Assembly (NCBI GenBank): GCA_021371875.1
Contig: JAJFVH010000161.1
Span: 1-60,890 of the forward strand
Origin: Bacteroidales bacterium
GTDB lineage: Bacteria > Bacteroidota > Bacteroidia > Bacteroidales > Paludibacteraceae
DNA length: 60,890 bases
Direction: 5' to 3'
Shown piece by piece: positions 37,003-45,743 of this stretch (position 1 is its first letter; the number at the start of each line of letters is the position of its first letter). Made by a program: the position numbers and the translations under genes. The notes beneath the pieces are model-generated. The model was not told the origin of the DNA and made no database searches. It saw only the letters and a list, made by a program, of their open reading frames with translations.

Positions 37003-37542
37003 ATGGAAAAGCAATTAAACAGGAAAAGAGTAGCCGTTATGGCTACCGACGGTTTTGAACAATCGGAATTTGAGAACCCAATAGAAGCTCTGAATAAAGA
37101 GGGAGTATCAGTCTATGTAATTTCATTAAAAGAAGGAAAAATAACAGGCTGGAAAGAAACAAAATGGGGGGATGAATTTAAAGTAGACCTTACTGTCGAC
37201 AAGGCGCTGCCAACTGATTATGACATGTTGGTATTGCCGGGTGGTGTGATAAATACCGATTCATTACGGACGAATAAACCGGCCATAAAATTTGTTTCCG
37301 AATTTTTGGAGTTAGGAAAACCGGTCGCTGCCATTTGCCATGCGGGTTCGATATTAATTGAAACCGGATTATTAAAAGGGAAACATCTGACATCTTATAT
37401 ATCTATTAAAACAGATCTGATAAATGCCGGGGCAGATTGGAAAGATGAGGAAGTAGTGGTAGACAATAAACTCATTACAAGCAGGTACCCAAAAGATCTT
37501 CCGGCTTTTTGCAAAAAAATAATTGAAGAACTGGAAAATTAA
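37003..37542 (+). CDS. DJ-1/PfpI family protein
   Basis: The 179-residue protein covers the whole DJ-1/PfpI domain. The nucleophile Cys112 with His113 lies in AAICHAGSILIETGLL, the assisting Glu19 in DGFEQSEFENP, and the LVLPGGVINTD turn is typical. Members act as glyoxalase III/deglycase-like or chaperone enzymes under carbonyl stress; the older protease label is doubtful. It is cytoplasmic. It ends the hydrolase-catalase-hydrolase group and is followed by a large palindromic element that may mark the transcript end. Confidence 0.88.
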   Translation: MEKQLNRKRVAVMATDGFEQSEFENPIEALNKEGVSVYVISLKEGKITGWKETKWGDEFKVDLTVDKALPTDYDMLVLPGGVINTDSLRTNKPAIKFVSEFLELGKPVAAICHAGSILIETGLLKGKHLTSYISIKTDLINAGADWKDEEVVVDNKLITSRYPKDLPAFCKKIIEELEN

Positions 37543-37570
37543 ATTGATTATCTGCAATTTAGCCTAATTC

Positions 37571-37748
37571 AGGGTTCGGTGCGCTGCACCTTTGTTTTGG
37601 GGTTTGATTATTTCTTACATATAGCAACGGGACTCTGTCCCTTAAATGTGTATACAGTATAGCATTCAGTTATTTAGGTACGTAGTACCGCTGCTATATG
37701 TAGTTAGCATTCATCATAGAGATGATAAGGTGCAGCGCACCGAACCCT
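37571..37748. repeat. Palindromic element with perfect 22-nt outer arms
   Basis: AGGGTTCGGTGCGCTGCACC plus TT (37,571-37,592) is exactly complementary to 37,727-37,748. Nested inside are ACATATAGCA with TGCTATATGT, and the short palindromes GGGACTCTGTCCC (37,629-37,641) and GGTACGTAGTACC (37,677-37,689). No coding potential is evident. It occupies the start of the 565-nt gap 37,543-38,107; between it and the promoter at 38,030 I see nothing else. Confidence 0.7.
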
Positions 37749-38029
37749 CTTTTTTGAAGTTTTAGGTGTTTTTGCGGATAATCATTAAAAACAAATAACT
37801 AATTCAACTTTGACAGATTTGAATTTAAAGACAGAATAACAGAATTTATAGAAAATATTTCTGTAAGAAAATCTGCATAATCCTATTTTTTGTTTACTTT
37901 TTTGTAAACTCATTTCAGAACTATACTATTTAAGTTTTTATGTTTCAACTGTTTTTTAGCTTCGTATTGAAATAAGGATATTGCCGATTTCAATTTTCCA
38001 GGTAGGAATTATGTAAATCATTTGTAGAA

Positions 38030-38067
38030 TTGTGTAACAATTTACGTCATCTTATCCTCTACTTTTA
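38030..38067 (+). promoter_or_regulatory. Bipartite promoter-like motif upstream of the 38,108 gene
   Basis: TTGTGTAAC (38,030-38,038), 22 nt, then ACTTTTA (38,061-38,067), 40 nt before the ATG. It matches the motif before 54,125 in the full left box and in ACTTT, with spacing differing by one. Confidence 0.45.
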
Positions 38068-38107
38068 CAACAATCAATTACATAATCAATTTAAAAACAT
38101 CAAAAAA

Positions 38108-38431
38108 ATGAAAAAAACTATCTTTTTTGCACTCCTGACGATATTTTCGTTAAGTGCTTCATCGGTATTTGCGACCAAAACAAATTCAACAAATACCACG
38201 GTAGCTCCGGCAGCAACAGAAAATAAATTATCTGAAGAAGAGATAAGTACGTTAACATCGCGTGTAAAAGAAATACGCGATATGGACAAATCAAATCTGT
38301 CGGCCAGCGAAAAAAGCGAACTCAAAAGCGAGCTCAAAGAGATTAAAGAAACAATTAAAAGTGATCCGTATATTTATATTGGTGGAAGTACACTTCTGAT
38401 TCTTATAATCGTATTGATCATTTTACTTTAA
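38108..38431 (+). CDS. Small secreted/membrane protein of unknown function
   Basis: ATG 38,108 is chosen because it opens a signal peptide (MKKTIFFALLTIFSLSASS); a possible TTG upstream falls in the promoter motif. The 107-residue protein has a charged helical middle (about 45-80; LTSRVKEIRDMDKSNL, SELKSELKEIKE) and a C-terminal membrane segment (about 88-107; GGSTLLILIIVLIILL) with no residues after it. It may be tail-anchored with the helix in the periplasm. I have seen such proteins widely in Bacteroidota without a function. Its promoter motif is shared with the 20,900 and 54,125 lipoproteins. Confidence 0.72.
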   Translation: MKKTIFFALLTIFSLSASSVFATKTNSTNTTVAPAATENKLSEEEISTLTSRVKEIRDMDKSNLSASEKSELKSELKEIKETIKSDPYIYIGGSTLLILIIVLIILL

Positions 38432-38552
38432 AAAAACATCCGGAATAATTATTGATTCATAATCCTGAGGATGTATAGTTTGTCTACTTTACGACTCTAT
38501 GTGTTATAAATGACTGTTAATTCTTAAATGGATCATGTTATTCAGGTAAAAT

Positions 38553-38731
38553 AGGACGTATCAAAAGCAAGAAGAACGCAAATTTAGCTACGCTAACCGT
38601 TGGTTCGCGAACAACCGCAAATTTACACAAATCATAAATGGTTATTTTTCAGGAAAATATTCAAATAAGAAACAATGTGATTTGTGGAAATTTGCGTAAT
38701 TTGCGTTCAAAAAACTCTTTTGATACAACCT
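38553..38731. repeat. MITE-like hairpin element, copy 2 (inverted)
   Basis: This is the reverse complement of the element at 20,607-20,767. It starts AGGACGTATCAAAAGCAAGA and ends AACTCTTTTGATACAACCT. It carries about 20 extra bases near the left arm (around AGCTACGCTAACCGTTGG) and a handful of substitutions. It lies in the 528-nt gap 38,432-38,959; the rest of that gap has no gene I can support. Confidence 0.75.
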
Positions 38732-38959
38732 ATTCTCAAATAAACTTCTGATAAAAGGGGTTGTCGGATTTTCATGTTTTTAGTGCCTCTCCCCTAAAAA
38801 GGGTTGAATGTAGTTCGAAAATTGCAAAAAAAACAGCCCATTTGTATTCTACAAAAAGTCCCGGCAATTTATTCCGCCTTGTCTTTGGCGGAGACGGGAA
38901 TGGATTTAAGGTTAGCCGAATTTCTAAAATATTTATCAACCCAATTTTATGTCTTCATT

Positions 38960-40099
38960 ATGAAAACCTATTTTAAAGTACTGGCAATTTTATTTGTAAT
39001 GTTGAACTTTTCCTGTACAAGCCAGAGGCAAGTTTCAGCGCAACAGGGATCTATGAGTTTTCAGGTTTTTTACGATGAGTTAAGTCCTTATGGTCAATGG
39101 GTGAATTATCCAAACTATGGTTATGTTTGGATTCCTGATGTTAATGCGGATTTTGCACCCTATTCTACCGATGGATATTGGGTTATGACGAATTATGGCT
39201 GGATATGGGCTTCCGATTACGATTGGGGTTGGGCTGCATTTCATTATGGCCGCTGGGATTTCGATAATTCTTACGGTTGGTTTTGGGTTCCCGGAAACGA
39301 ATGGGGCCCATCCTGGGTTATTTGGAGACAATCCGAAGGTTATTATGGTTGGACGCCAATGAAACCCGGAATGAATATCAATATGAGTTTTGGTAATGGA
39401 TACAGAGATGTTGATCGTTGGTATTTTGTACCGACAAGATATTTCGGCAGATCTGACATGAACCGGTATTATGTGGATAGAAATGTAAATAATGTAATTA
39501 TTATCAACTCAACCGTGATTAATAATACTTATATCGATAAAAGCCGTAACACGACTTATATTTCCGGTCCCCGCCGTGCAGATGTGCAACGAACCACCGG
39601 CAGAAGCATCAATAATGTTACAATCAGGAATAACGACAAACCCGGACAAAGACTGACAAACAATCAATTGCAGATATACAGACCCCAGGTACAACAAAAC
39701 AACGGAACAACCAGGAAGGCAACTCCAACCAGAGTAACAAACATAAAGGATGTCAGACCAACAAAAGACAGAAACACGTCCACTCAACCCAACGTTAGGA
39801 CTCCGAATCAAGACAACAACAGAGAAGGTCAATTGCCAGGTCAACAAAAAGAAATTATAAGACAACCTCAGCAGCAACAGCAGCAGAATCGTCCGGTAAA
39901 TGAGCAGCAACAACCGGCAGAACGTCAACAACAACCTGAACAACGTGTTCCGGAAAAACAACAGCCTACCCGTCAGGTAGAAGAACAAAAAAACCGGCAA
40001 AATCAAACCCAACCACAGAAAGTGGAAAAGGAACGACAGGGAAATAAAAACGAAGCTGATACTAAAAATAACAAAAGAAATGCCGACAATAGAAGGTAG
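38960..40099 (+). CDS. DUF6600-type lipoprotein with Gln/Pro-rich tail
   Basis: ATG 38,960 is chosen over in-frame codons upstream because it opens a lipoprotein signal peptide with lipobox LNFSC (Cys about residue 19). The 379-residue protein has a Trp/Tyr/Gly-rich DUF6600 domain (about 38-160) with repeating YGxW-type units such as GYWVMTNYGWIWASDYDWGW and FHYGRWDFDNSYGWFWVPG. A basic Asn/Arg-rich linker and a long Gln/Pro-rich low-complexity tail (about 280-379) follow. It is probably a cell-envelope structural or peptidoglycan-associated protein. There is no enzyme motif. Codon use in the tail is biased by CAA/CAG repeats. Confidence 0.78.
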   Translation: MKTYFKVLAILFVMLNFSCTSQRQVSAQQGSMSFQVFYDELSPYGQWVNYPNYGYVWIPDVNADFAPYSTDGYWVMTNYGWIWASDYDWGWAAFHYGRWDFDNSYGWFWVPGNEWGPSWVIWRQSEGYYGWTPMKPGMNINMSFGNGYRDVDRWYFVPTRYFGRSDMNRYYVDRNVNNVIIINSTVINNTYIDKSRNTTYISGPRRADVQRTTGRSINNVTIRNNDKPGQRLTNNQLQIYRPQVQQNNGTTRKATPTRVTNIKDVRPTKDRNTSTQPNVRTPNQDNNREGQLPGQQKEIIRQPQQQQQQNRPVNEQQQPAERQQQPEQRVPEKQQPTRQVEEQKNRQNQTQPQKVEKERQGNKNEADTKNNKRNADNRR

Positions 40100-40228
40100 C
40101 TGATGAATAGTTGTACAAAATAATACAAACTAACAGGCTGTTTGAAATTGACTGAATTTCACTACTTGGCGTTTTCTTATCAAACACTACATATTTCAAT
40201 AAACATTCCTTCAAAAAAAACATCAACT

Positions 40229-43228
40229 GTGAAAGATTTACGAAAACATGTAAGTACGAATAAATTAAAGCAGTTTTTACTGGTTTGTTTGATGGTAGTT
40301 GGAATGTTTCCAAAAGCTTTTTCGCAGCAATATTTTCAGCAAAAAGTAAATTATACAATTGATGTTTCACTGAATGATAAAAAACACGAACTAACTGCTT
40401 TCGAGAAAGTGGAGTATATCAACCATTCCCCTGACACACTTCAATTTCTGTATTTTCACTTATGGCCCAATGCTTATTCCAACAATAAAACCGAATTGGC
40501 TAAGCAACTATTCATGCAAAAAGGGAAAGAAAAGTTGTTCAACGATCCCGAATTGATGGGTTATATTGATTCATTGGATTTTAAAGTCAACAATCTCCCG
40601 GTTCTTTGGAATTTATTACCAAACCAACCGGATATTTGTAAAATAATATTGAATACAGCTCTCCTTCCGGGCGAAACCATAGTCGTATCTACTCCTTTTC
40701 ATGTTAAAATTCCGAAAGGAGTCACTTCCCGATTGGGTCATATTGACGAATCCTATCAAATCTCACAATGGTATCCGAAGCCGGCTGTTTACGACAAAAC
40801 CGGCTGGCATCAGATGCCTTATCTCGATCAGGGTGAGTTTTATTCCGAATTCGGGAGTTTTGATGTAAATATTACGTTGCCCGAGAATTATGTTGTGGGC
40901 GCAACAGGGAATCTTCAAAATATTCATGAAGCAGAAATGCTTGATACACTTGCAACTGATACTACGTGGAAAAGCATCTCCATGCTTGGAAAAGTGAAAC
41001 ATATACCATCATCCGTACAAACAAAAACGTTGCGGTATACAGGAACCAATATACATGATTTTGCCTGGTTTGCCGATAAGCAATTCAAGGTAATGAAGGG
41101 AAAAGTAATACTTCCCGAGTCGGGCAGAGAAGTGACAATATGGGTCATGTTTACGAATCGGCAATCGAGGCTTTGGAAAAATTCATTGGAATATGCGAAT
41201 CAGGCAATATTGGGTTTCTCAAACTTGATTGGCGATTACCCGTATTCCAGTTTTACGGTAATTCAAAGCGCACTAAGCGCCGGTTTAGGGATGGAATACC
41301 CTGGTTTAACAGTAATTGGACATACAAAAAATGCTTATTCCCTGGATAAAGTAATTGCACACGAAGCCTGTCATAACTGGTTTTATGCCGCTCTGGGTTC
41401 TAATGAACGCCGGTTTCCTTTTATGGATGAAGGAATTACAAATTCGTATGAAGTGAGATACCTGGCCGAAAGGTACCCCGAGAAAAAACTTTGGGAAATC
41501 TTTTTTAAAAAACAGAAACAGGCAAAATTCTTTCATGTAGATAAAATACCGGCACAACGAATGATGGAACTTGAATGGCTTCTTTCGGCACGCAGCAATA
41601 CAGAACAACCTGTAAACATGGCTTCAACCGACTATAATGTAATGAATTACAATCTTATTGTTTACAACAAAGCAGCTATCGGTTTCAATTACCTGAGAGC
41701 ATATCTTGGCGATTCCTTATTTGATTCGATTATTCATGATTATTATCGACAATGGAAATTTCGTCATCCGCAACCCGATGATCTTCGCCGTGTATTTGAA
41801 TCGCACACGGATAAAGATGTAAGTTGGTTTTTTGATGATCTGATGGGTACAACAAAGCGGCTTGATTATAAAATGGTTCGTTACCAAAACCGGCAATTGC
41901 TCATTCGGAATGCTGGTGAATTGACTTCGCCGGTACTTATTGCAGGGCTGAATAACGATTCGGTCTGTTTCGAAAAATGGGTGGACGGTTTTGCAGGGCA
42001 AAAATGGATAGCTATTCCGCCGGGTAATTTTACCGGTTTTAAAATTGATCCAAAACATGTCATGCCCGAGCTTTACAGGCTCAATAACAACATACGGGCA
42101 TCGGGCATTTTTCCGAAAGTCGATCCGGTACAACCTCAGTTTTTATTCAGTATTGAAGATCCGGAGAAACATTCATTCATGTATATTCCGGCCGTAAACT
42201 GGAACCACGAAAACGGTTTTATGGTAGGTGTGGCTCTGCATAACGGGTTCGTTACGCCCAAGCCATTTGAGTATTTTATTATGCCTTTCTATACTTTTAA
42301 TAATTCAATGTTAGCGGGCTTTGGGAGAATTTCGTACAATATAATTCCGTATAATAATTTCATTCGTTTGGCAACAATTACCCTTCAGGGAACTCAATTC
42401 GGCGCTCCGGGCAATCAAAGCTATCGTAAACTAATGGCGGGTCTGGATATTAATTTCAGAGCAAACAAAGTAACCAACCCCATCCGACAAAAAATATACG
42501 GACGATATATACTGGCTTCCGATCTTTATCAAATTGAGAATATTGAGCATGCAAACATGAATCCGTATATGCAACTTGGCTACAATTTGCAAAAAGCAAG
42601 TTTAGTGAATCCTTACAACCTGTTGGTTTCAGTTGAATCGGGAGAAACTTTTCAAAAAGCAGCGGTCGATTTTAATTACAAATTCAGCTACACGGGAAAA
42701 AACAACGGACTGGAAATTCGGTTATTTGCAGCAACTATGCTAAATAATACATCAACAAACAATTTCTACGCTCTGGCTCCAGGTGGACGGAGTGGTCGTG
42801 AACAATATCTGTACGAAGGCATTTATCCCGATCGTTTCGGCGTTTTTCCGACTTCATTCTGGTCCAGGCAAATGACTGTCTCGGAAGGTAGTCTGGTATC
42901 GCCTGTAAACGACAAACTCGGGTATAGCAACTGGTTGATTTCGCTTTCATTGTCGAGTAATTTACCCGGAAAAGCCGGTCGGACAGGAATAAAACCCTTT
43001 ATCAACTTATTATTAAACGATCACGGACTTGGTGTAAATAATAATTCGCCTTTTTTTGGTGAAGCCGGACTAAAAGTTGGCTTTTGGAATATTTTTGAGA
43101 TTTATTTTCCATTGCTGGTTACCGGTAATATTCAATCCATCACCGGATCGATTAAAAACCGGGTACGCATCGTGTTCAATCTTGATTTTTCCAAATCGGG
43201 AAAAATCGGTACGGGGATTGGGAATTAA
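40229..43228 (+). CDS. M1-family metallopeptidase with C-terminal beta-barrel-like domain
   Basis: This is a zinc aminopeptidase-like enzyme. The start is uncertain: GTG 40,229 directly precedes the signal peptide (LKQFLLVCLMVVGMFPKAFS) and gives 999 residues; TTG 40,142 is the alternative. The zinc site is HEACH (His378, Glu379, His382) with Glu401 eighteen residues on, and GLGMEYPG replaces the usual GAMEN motif. The peptidase part is about 25-620. Residues about 640-999 are rich in alternating beta strands with aromatic girdles (FMVGVALHNGFVTPKPFEYF, IYFPLLVTGNI) and end KIGTGIGN. This resembles an outer-membrane barrel, so the enzyme may be anchored in the outer membrane. Confidence 0.85.
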   Translation: MKDLRKHVSTNKLKQFLLVCLMVVGMFPKAFSQQYFQQKVNYTIDVSLNDKKHELTAFEKVEYINHSPDTLQFLYFHLWPNAYSNNKTELAKQLFMQKGKEKLFNDPELMGYIDSLDFKVNNLPVLWNLLPNQPDICKIILNTALLPGETIVVSTPFHVKIPKGVTSRLGHIDESYQISQWYPKPAVYDKTGWHQMPYLDQGEFYSEFGSFDVNITLPENYVVGATGNLQNIHEAEMLDTLATDTTWKSISMLGKVKHIPSSVQTKTLRYTGTNIHDFAWFADKQFKVMKGKVILPESGREVTIWVMFTNRQSRLWKNSLEYANQAILGFSNLIGDYPYSSFTVIQSALSAGLGMEYPGLTVIGHTKNAYSLDKVIAHEACHNWFYAALGSNERRFPFMDEGITNSYEVRYLAERYPEKKLWEIFFKKQKQAKFFHVDKIPAQRMMELEWLLSARSNTEQPVNMASTDYNVMNYNLIVYNKAAIGFNYLRAYLGDSLFDSIIHDYYRQWKFRHPQPDDLRRVFESHTDKDVSWFFDDLMGTTKRLDYKMVRYQNRQLLIRNAGELTSPVLIAGLNNDSVCFEKWVDGFAGQKWIAIPPGNFTGFKIDPKHVMPELYRLNNNIRASGIFPKVDPVQPQFLFSIEDPEKHSFMYIPAVNWNHENGFMVGVALHNGFVTPKPFEYFIMPFYTFNNSMLAGFGRISYNIIPYNNFIRLATITLQGTQFGAPGNQSYRKLMAGLDINFRANKVTNPIRQKIYGRYILASDLYQIENIEHANMNPYMQLGYNLQKASLVNPYNLLVSVESGETFQKAAVDFNYKFSYTGKNNGLEIRLFAATMLNNTSTNNFYALAPGGRSGREQYLYEGIYPDRFGVFPTSFWSRQMTVSEGSLVSPVNDKLGYSNWLISLSLSSNLPGKAGRTGIKPFINLLLNDHGLGVNNNSPFFGEAGLKVGFWNIFEIYFPLLVTGNIQSITGSIKNRVRIVFNLDFSKSGKIGTGIGN

Positions 43229-43229
43229 A

Positions 43230-43319
43230 ATGTCTAAATTGCAAGAACATCTGGATGAGATAAGAATTGAACTCAGAGCCATTAAAATAAACAATAAGAA
43301 ATGGAATCTGTTTAAATAG
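43230..43319 (+). CDS. Possible 29-residue small protein
   Basis: An ATG 1 nt after the M1 peptidase stop opens a 29-codon frame (MSKLQEHLDEIRIELRAIKI, ending NNKKWNLFK) that ends at TAG 43,317-43,319. It would form one amphipathic helix. There is no homologue I can name. It could be a translated small ORF coupled to the peptidase or chance. Confidence 0.25.
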   Translation: MSKLQEHLDEIRIELRAIKINNKKWNLFK

Positions 43320-43370
43320 ATAGGAGTTACTGGAAAAAGTTATAAATAAAATTAACTAAATAATAAAAAG

Positions 43371-44459
43371 ATGAAAGAATATAAATTATTCACACCTACA
43401 AAGTTAGGCGACTTAGCATTAAAGAATCGAATAGTAATGGCGCCCATGACACGCAGCCGTGCCATTGGCAATGTACCTAATGAATTGATGGCGGAGTATT
43501 ATGCTCAACGGGCAAGCGCCGGATTAATTATTACCGAGGGAACTGCACCATCGCCCAACGGACTGGGATATTCGCGCATTCCCGGATGTTTCAGCAAACA
43601 ACAGGCGGAAGGTTGGAGAAAGACCACATCGGCCGTTCATAAAGCTGGTGGAAAAATATTTATTCAGTTGATGCATACCGGGCGTATAAATCATTCGCTC
43701 AATTTGCCTGAAGGAGCACAAATAATTGCGCCATCGGCTGTGAAAGCCAATGGGCAAATGTGGACGGATGCGGAACAAATGCAGGATTTCCCTATTCCAA
43801 AAGAAATGAATGATGAAGACCTGTTACTAACATTGACTGAATATGTTGCATCGGCCAAACATGCTATTGATGCAGGTTTTGATGGCGTGGAACTGCATGC
43901 CGCCAATGGATATCTGCTTGAACAATTCCTGTCGCCGGTAAGCAATATCCGTACCGATAAATATGGAGGAAGTATCGAAAACCGTTGCCGGTTTGTATTG
44001 GATGTAGCAGCCGGTGTGGTAAAGACCATTGGAAAAAATAAAACAGCCATTCGGTTGTCGCCTTACGGAGTGGCGGGCGATATGCCGCATTATCCCGAAA
44101 TTGATGAAACCTATACCTATCTGGCCGAAGAGCTGAATAAACTGGGACTGGTTTACCTGCATCTGGTGGATCATTCGGCTATGGGTTCTCCTGAAGTGCC
44201 GGCAGAAATCAAGGCCATTATTCGCACCCGTTTTAAAAATACGCTTATTCTTTCAGGAGGTTACGACAAAGAACGGGCCGAAGCAGATATCGAAAGCGGA
44301 AAGGCTGATCTGATTGCATTCGGCCGACCGTTTATCAATAATCCCGATTTGGTGGAACGGATGAAAAACAATTGGCCGTTATCGCAAACACTCAAAATGG
44401 ATTTGTTTTACACGCCCGACGAAAAAGGGTATACCGATTATCCGGATTATAAGGTTTAA
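43371..44459 (+). CDS. Old-yellow-enzyme alkene reductase (NADH:flavin oxidoreductase)
   Basis: This FMN enzyme reduces activated C=C bonds or nitro-esters and helps to detoxify electrophiles. The 362-residue TIM barrel opens LFTPTKLGDLALKNRIVMAP. The substrate-anion pair His176 and Asn179 with Tyr181 lies in VELHAANGYLLEQFLSP, and Thr27 in MAPMTRSR matches the flavin-tuning position. The closest style is NemA/OYE class I. It is cytoplasmic. It lies 17 nt upstream of the cbpA gene, so it may be expressed with the chaperone pair in a general stress operon. Confidence 0.92.
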   Translation: MKEYKLFTPTKLGDLALKNRIVMAPMTRSRAIGNVPNELMAEYYAQRASAGLIITEGTAPSPNGLGYSRIPGCFSKQQAEGWRKTTSAVHKAGGKIFIQLMHTGRINHSLNLPEGAQIIAPSAVKANGQMWTDAEQMQDFPIPKEMNDEDLLLTLTEYVASAKHAIDAGFDGVELHAANGYLLEQFLSPVSNIRTDKYGGSIENRCRFVLDVAAGVVKTIGKNKTAIRLSPYGVAGDMPHYPEIDETYTYLAEELNKLGLVYLHLVDHSAMGSPEVPAEIKAIIRTRFKNTLILSGGYDKERAEADIESGKADLIAFGRPFINNPDLVERMKNNWPLSQTLKMDLFYTPDEKGYTDYPDYKV

Positions 44460-44476
44460 ACTAACCCGACGTACTC

Positions 44477-45355
44477 ATGACATTCATAGATTATTATAAG
44501 ACATTAGGAATCGATAAATCGGCATCGCCTAAAGATGTAAAAAATGCTTACAGGAAACAGGCCCGGAAATATCATCCCGATTTGAATCCTAATAATCAGG
44601 ATGCAAAAAACAGTTTCCAACAGATTAATGAAGCAAATGAAGTATTGAGCGATCCTGAAAAACGGAAGAAATACGACCAATACGGCGAAAACTGGCAACA
44701 TGCCGACGAGTTTGAAAAACAAAAACAACAGCAGTCGCAATCGTCCGCTTCAGGTGGTAGAGGTTTTACCGGGGGACAAGGTGGCGGCGATTTTTCCGAT
44801 TTCTTTGAATCCATGTTTGGCCGCGGAGCAGGCAGAGGCAGGCAGGCAAAATACAGGGGCGAAGATTATTCCACCGAAATTCATCTCGACTTACAGGATG
44901 CTTACACAACGCACAAGCAAACCTTAACGGTAAATGGAAAGAATATCCGCATTACCATTCCCGCCGGAGTTGAAAACGGACAAACCATCAAGATACCTGG
45001 ACATGGCGGCCCCGGAACGAACGGCGGTCCGAACGGTGATTTATACATTTCATTTTCAGTTGCAAATCATCCAAAATACAAACGACTGGGCAATAATTTG
45101 TATGCCACGGTCGATCTGGATATATACACCGCCGTGTTAGGAGGCGAAATTACCATCGACACCCTGGACGGAAAAGTAAAACTCAACGTAAAACCCGAAA
45201 CACAGAATGGAACGAAAGTGAATTTGAAGGGCAAAGGATTCCCGGTTTATAAAAAAGAAGGGTTAGCCGGCGATTTACAAGTAACTTATTCTATCAAAAT
45301 TCCAACAAATCTGACGGAAAAACAGAAGGAACTGTTTGAAGAACTGAGGAAATAG
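44477..45355 (+). CDS. cbpA: CbpA-type DnaJ co-chaperone
   Basis: This J-domain protein stimulates DnaK and, in E. coli CbpA, also binds curved DNA. The 292-residue protein has a J domain (about 4-70) with HPD at 33-35 (KYHPDLN). A Gly/Phe linker (SGGRGFTGGQGGGDFSDFFE) and two C-terminal substrate-binding beta domains (about 120-285) follow. No zinc-finger Cys repeats are present, which separates it from DnaJ. It sits directly before cbpM, its specific inhibitor, a standard arrangement. Confidence 0.93.
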   Translation: MTFIDYYKTLGIDKSASPKDVKNAYRKQARKYHPDLNPNNQDAKNSFQQINEANEVLSDPEKRKKYDQYGENWQHADEFEKQKQQQSQSSASGGRGFTGGQGGGDFSDFFESMFGRGAGRGRQAKYRGEDYSTEIHLDLQDAYTTHKQTLTVNGKNIRITIPAGVENGQTIKIPGHGGPGTNGGPNGDLYISFSVANHPKYKRLGNNLYATVDLDIYTAVLGGEITIDTLDGKVKLNVKPETQNGTKVNLKGKGFPVYKKEGLAGDLQVTYSIKIPTNLTEKQKELFEELRK

Positions 45356-45398
45356 AAACCTTTCAGGCAACGCCTGATTATGACAAACAAATAAAACC

Positions 45399-45695
45399 AT
45401 GCAAAAAAAATATTTAATAGCAATTGATGAATTCTGCATAAATCACAATATCGACGTTTCATTCATCAATTCGTTGCAGCAAACCGGATTAATAAAAATT
45501 ACAACGATTGAAGAATCGGGATTTATTGATGCCCGGCAATTGTTGGAACTGGAAAAATATGTCCGGTTTTACTACGAACTGGATATTAACCTGGAAGGCA
45601 TTGAAACGGTCACTTATTTGTTGCAAAAAATTAATGTATTGCAACATGAAATCGGAACACTCACCAACAGGCTGCGCCTTTATGAATCTGAATAA
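45399..45695 (+). CDS. cbpM: Chaperone modulator CbpM
   Basis: The 98-residue MerR-like small protein binds the CbpA J domain and blocks its contact with DnaK. Visible features are LIAIDEFCINHNIDVSFINS at the N-terminus, then LLELEKYVRFYYELDINLEG and a C-terminal helix (LLQKINVLQHEIGTLTNRLR). It lies 43 nt after cbpA, and co-expression is expected. The assignment rests on length, helical pattern and neighbour. Confidence 0.85.
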   Translation: MQKKYLIAIDEFCINHNIDVSFINSLQQTGLIKITTIEESGFIDARQLLELEKYVRFYYELDINLEGIETVTYLLQKINVLQHEIGTLTNRLRLYESE

Positions 45696-45743
45696 AACGA
45701 TTGAATTGACAATTGTGAAACGATTTTCTAAAACCACTATAAA

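Noticed and set aside
38804-38959. Upstream start for the DUF6600-type lipoprotein
   Set aside because: It would bury the lipoprotein signal peptide and lipobox that begin at 38,960.
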